A model generated the notes under the pieces. The model had not been told where the DNA came from and made no database searches. It was given only the letters and a program-made list of their open reading frames with translations. A program made the position numbers and the translations under genes. Shown piece after piece: positions 61,252 to 64,000 of a stretch of 64,000 nt of DNA; position 1 is the stretch's first letter; every line of letters begins with the position of its first letter. This DNA is from Hydractinia symbiolongicarpus. Taxonomy: Eukaryota > Cnidaria > Hydrozoa > Anthoathecata > Hydractiniidae. Location of the stretch: positions 15,546,851 to 15,610,850 of the forward strand of contig NC_079877.1 of assembly GCF_029227915.1 (NCBI RefSeq). The letters are read 5' to 3'.

Positions 61252-61683
61252 TCCATAAAATAACAGTTTTAATCATATATATAATAAAGATTATATATTT
61301 ACTGTAACATATAAAAAACTTTCAGGAACTTGAGGTTGTAAAGGTTTCTGTCATGTAAAATCTATTGATCTGGGTACGTATTTCATTTAGAGAAACTTTT
61401 CGTGAGAAAAACTTTTGAAATATCTGTAGAAAGTTCAACTTTTGCAATTTGTGATTTTTAAGTTTTCGAATTGCTCGCCCAAATTTTTTAAAAACAATTT
61501 AGTGGATAACTTTAAAAAAAATTGTATGTATATACTGATTAAACAGTAAAATGGGGTAAACGGGGAGCAGTTTATTTTGTAAAATAAAAAATTGAATTTT
61601 GATATCCACAAAAAAAGTTAAGTAGGCTATGTGTAAATCCCTAAGGATATATAATGCGCATCTTTAAAGTTTTGCATATTTAT

Positions 61684-61752
61684 GCCCTGTTTTGTCTAAT
61701 AGCTATGGCACTCATGCAAATGAGGGATCCAGGTTCAAATTCTGGACAGGGC
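61684..61752 (+). tRNA. tRNA-like cloverleaf with 4-nt anticodon loop (tRNA relic or SINE head)
   Basis: The acceptor stem GCCCTGT/ACAGGGC pairs perfectly over 7 bp. The D stem is TGTC/GGCA with a 10-nt loop. The T arm CCAGG-TTCAAAT-TCTGG has a canonical 7-nt loop. The anticodon stem CTCAT/ATGAG encloses only GCAA, so about 3 nt are missing from the usual 7-nt loop. A reading with a 3-bp stem would give an 8-nt loop. There is no T-run terminator directly after it. It is more likely a tRNA-derived element or decayed gene than a working tRNA. Confidence 0.5.
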
Positions 61753-62821
61753 TAGATAAAACATAATTATCTTGCATCTACAACACAGTCAGGCAATAAT
61801 GAGTACATGATATGCATATAGCTATGTGGGGATAATTGGTATTCTTTAAATTGTACGGGAAAGTGCTTAATGCATTCATCACTTTCGTTTAAAGACCACA
61901 AAAATGCCATGTTTGAAGGATAGTGAAATGAATTGATCTAATAATATATTTATCTCTTGTATTTTATAGATCAAAACATTCAATAGAACTGATAAAACAT
62001 AGAAATAATAAGCTTGTTGGCTCATTGGACGATCTTTATCTATTGTCAAGAAAAGGCAGCTAGCTGTATATGTACTTCTTTACTAGAAATTTTCGCTTGC
62101 GAAACAAGGGGATAATATTATAATGCTTTACCAAACATTTTCGCCATTTTTGATTGGCTGCGAGAAAACACATTATGCAGCTACCATTTTTTTTGATTTC
62201 ATTGTTATTCTCGGCTTTTGATTGGCTTACGATTTAACATTTATTAGACACTGCATCTTTCTAAACTTGCGGACCAAGATTCAGCAGTTTATAGCTGAAA
62301 CTTTGTCATATGGCTAAAAAAAGAGTTTGGGGCAACATGTATGCACTAGATACGTATATATAATTATTATTCGTAATAAGCCATAGAGTGAATGCTACAA
62401 ACTATGTCCCCATTAATGTACTACCTTATCTATAAATCATGTTATTCACACAAAACCTTAGGTCAAAGAAATTGTTGAGGTGGTTTTTAGCACATTGCGT
62501 TGAAGTAAAGCTCTCCTGGATGTTAAGGAAAACGTGATTTTGAAAGTTATATTGATACAGTTCTCATAAGCCAGAAAATGCCTTTTAGAAACGTGTCAAT
62601 GTGCTGCCCCACCTGATTTTCTGTGAAAACCATGTCTTGATCACAGGCCTCTTACGTCTGAACAGCTACGTGTGAGCCATTATGTTGACAACCAATAAAA
62701 AGAACATAAAATTTGCTGACCAGCGGTGGGTCACTTTTTATCAGACTATGAAAAACAACTGAGAAACAGCTCATCAAAGTTACGCCTTTTTTACTTTACG
62801 AAAAATGATAATTTCTGTACC

Positions 62822-62844
62822 CGCACCTTAATATCATCGAGTAT
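62822..62844 (-). repeat. Right member of a 23-bp inverted repeat pair
   Basis: Exact reverse complement of 59298-59320. The two may be ends of one roughly 3.5-kb element that contains the TIR element at 59444-60362, or two copies of a small repeat in opposite orientation. Confidence 0.9.
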
Positions 62845-63041
62845 CTTTGATGGACTATTGTTTGCCACAAAACTTGGCACAAATGTTTGTTAGTACATTG
62901 GGGAAAACCTACAAATGACAAAAGCGGTGAAAAGCAAACTTTACAATAGCAAAAAATGTTGCAAATGATGGTCACGTGTAAAATTACAGAAAACCAAAAA
63001 GGCAATACGTTTAACCCTTAAAAGGTATGCTTTAAATTCTA

Positions 63042-63395
63042 TTATGAAAACATGAAAAATAGGGGGTGGGGTGACTTTTCAGCTTGCAGTTCGATTAGAG
63101 TTATAGTTTGCGTTTTATGACATTTAATTAGCTTCGGTAGATTAAAACGATTTCGAAAAATTAGAAATTTATTTCGTCCAATTATTTGGTGGTAGGAGAG
63201 TTTATTTACACACTCTGGTTTATTTTTAATACCTTGAATGTATTTTCTTGTTTTCCATATGATTTTCATATAGTGGGATTTTGGTACATTTCCTAAAGTC
63301 AAGTTAGCAATTTTTCGCAAGATATGGCACTTCTTGTAAGAATTTAATTTTGAAAAAAACCCTAATAATAATGACAGCAAATTATGCCAATACAA
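63042..63395 (-). CDS. Unrecognised minus-strand ORF
   Basis: An open frame of 117 codons without an ATG at the 5' end (the first ATG, before KIIWKTRKYIQ, would leave about 75 residues). It is Lys/Asn/Ile-rich with RNKFLIFRNRFNLPKLIK. No family is recognised. It could be an exon or a random frame in AT-rich DNA, though it is long for this background. Confidence 0.25.
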   Translation of the reverse strand: MYWHNLLSLLLGFFSKLNSYKKCHILRKIANLTLGNVPKSHYMKIIWKTRKYIQGIKNKPECVNKLSYHQIIGRNKFLIFRNRFNLPKLIKCHKTQTITLIELQAEKSPHPLFFMFS

Positions 63396-64000
63396 TTTTA
63401 ATCTCTATAATAATAGCCGTCGTCTGTCTGTCTGTTCAAAAGGGTTACCGATATTCCTTTGATCTTTCCGCGAATTTTTAGAAAACTGAGGGTTGTTTAA
63501 TCGCAAATCAAATTATTGATTAAAATAAATCCTTAAAATTAATTTATTTCTTTAATTTATTGAATTACTTTAATTTATTTCCATAAGTAAGAAAAAAAAT
63601 TTAGTGATAAAAATGAATGCATTATTTCAATACGCCATTTTTAATAATAATTACCCCCGTGACCTCGATCGCCGTTTTCGCTCAGGAGCTACAGAGAACA
63701 AATGGGACAGTTTACTGACAGTTTAACTGACTTTGTTTTGACCGCTCGCACGTGTATACCAATCAAAACGCCTTATTCTTTGAAAAACCAATCAAGACTT
63801 TCGCAGCCTAGACATGCCAACGAAGAAACATGATGGCGACTTTAGTTTTTAAAAAGTAATGGTGGTCAGTGCTGTTTCTAAGTCTGTTTCACCTTTTTGT
63901 CTTCTATAAGCTTTTTATATTTGTAATATTTGTTTTTTTTATGTTCTAAAATGTGAAGATAAATATACACGTTTTTTAGCTACGTACAGATCTTAAACGC
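63396..64000. repeat. Interspersed repeat copy at right edge
   Basis: It begins TCTCTATAATAATAGCCGTC with GTCTGTCTGTCTGT, and at 63631-63662 has CGCCATTTTTAATAATAATT then ACCCCCGT. Both features are shared with 30850-31110, and the start is shared with 35550-35600. The right end may lie outside the window. Confidence 0.45.

Noticed and set aside
1-64000. CRISPR arrays, bacterial operons, rRNA genes, retroviral or LINE polymerase genes
   Set aside because: Looked for and not seen. The window is intron-bearing eukaryotic DNA and no reverse transcriptase motifs occur in the open frames.

Overview
This is an AT-rich eukaryotic window (introns, GT/AG splice sites, tRNA-derived SINE and MITE-like repeats). 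The recognisable genes are type I membrane receptors whose tandem Ig-like and fibronectin-like ectodomains, single transmembrane segment and tyrosine-motif tail are each encoded by one phase-1 exon. This matches the Alr (allorecognition) immunoglobulin-superfamily genes of the colonial hydroid Hydractinia. The best reading is a segment of an Alr gene complex from Hydractinia or a close relative. The family call comes from architecture and remembered family features, not from a database search.

There are four Alr-like loci. Locus A (2656-6848, +) has intact exons for an Ig-like domain, the membrane-proximal extracellular spacer (ECS), the TM segment and the tail. Its first exons lie left of the window. 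Locus B (15259-17634, -) has an intact tail and TM exon but a broken ECS exon and no visible Ig exons. Locus C (24227-36589, +) is a complete six-exon gene that splices in frame to 457 residues. Locus D (47004-about 58140, +) is a pseudogene: a frameshifted domain-1 exon, an open domain-2 exon, two tandem ECS exons with stop codons, a broken TM exon and a broken tail. A and C form one sequence subfamily. B and D form another.

The strongest new pattern is in the tails. Tyrosines sit on a fixed ladder with steps of 10, 13, 13 and 13 residues. C keeps all five rungs. B keeps four, as YKVG, YADL, YADL and YEEI. A keeps only rungs 2 and 4, with H, N and H at the other positions. Adjacent rungs look like ITAM halves with a 9-residue spacer.

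The rest is introns and accessory DNA. It includes a perfect 8-bp microsatellite of about 71 units in a locus A intron, a decayed tyrosine-recombinase element split by a tRNA-derived SINE (18.8-20.0 kb), and a CGACGT-rich terminal-inverted-repeat element (20.4-21.8 kb). There is an AGACGT foldback (43.1-43.5 kb), a 3.1-kb element with hAT-like ends in the locus D intron (51.0-54.1 kb), and a TIR element at 59.4-60.4 kb. A 69-nt tRNA-like cloverleaf lies at 61.7 kb and several isolated perfect hairpins are scattered through the window. Long stretches (about 6.9-15.2, 36.6-47.0, 47.3-51.0 and 58.1-64.0 kb) hold no gene I can recognise.
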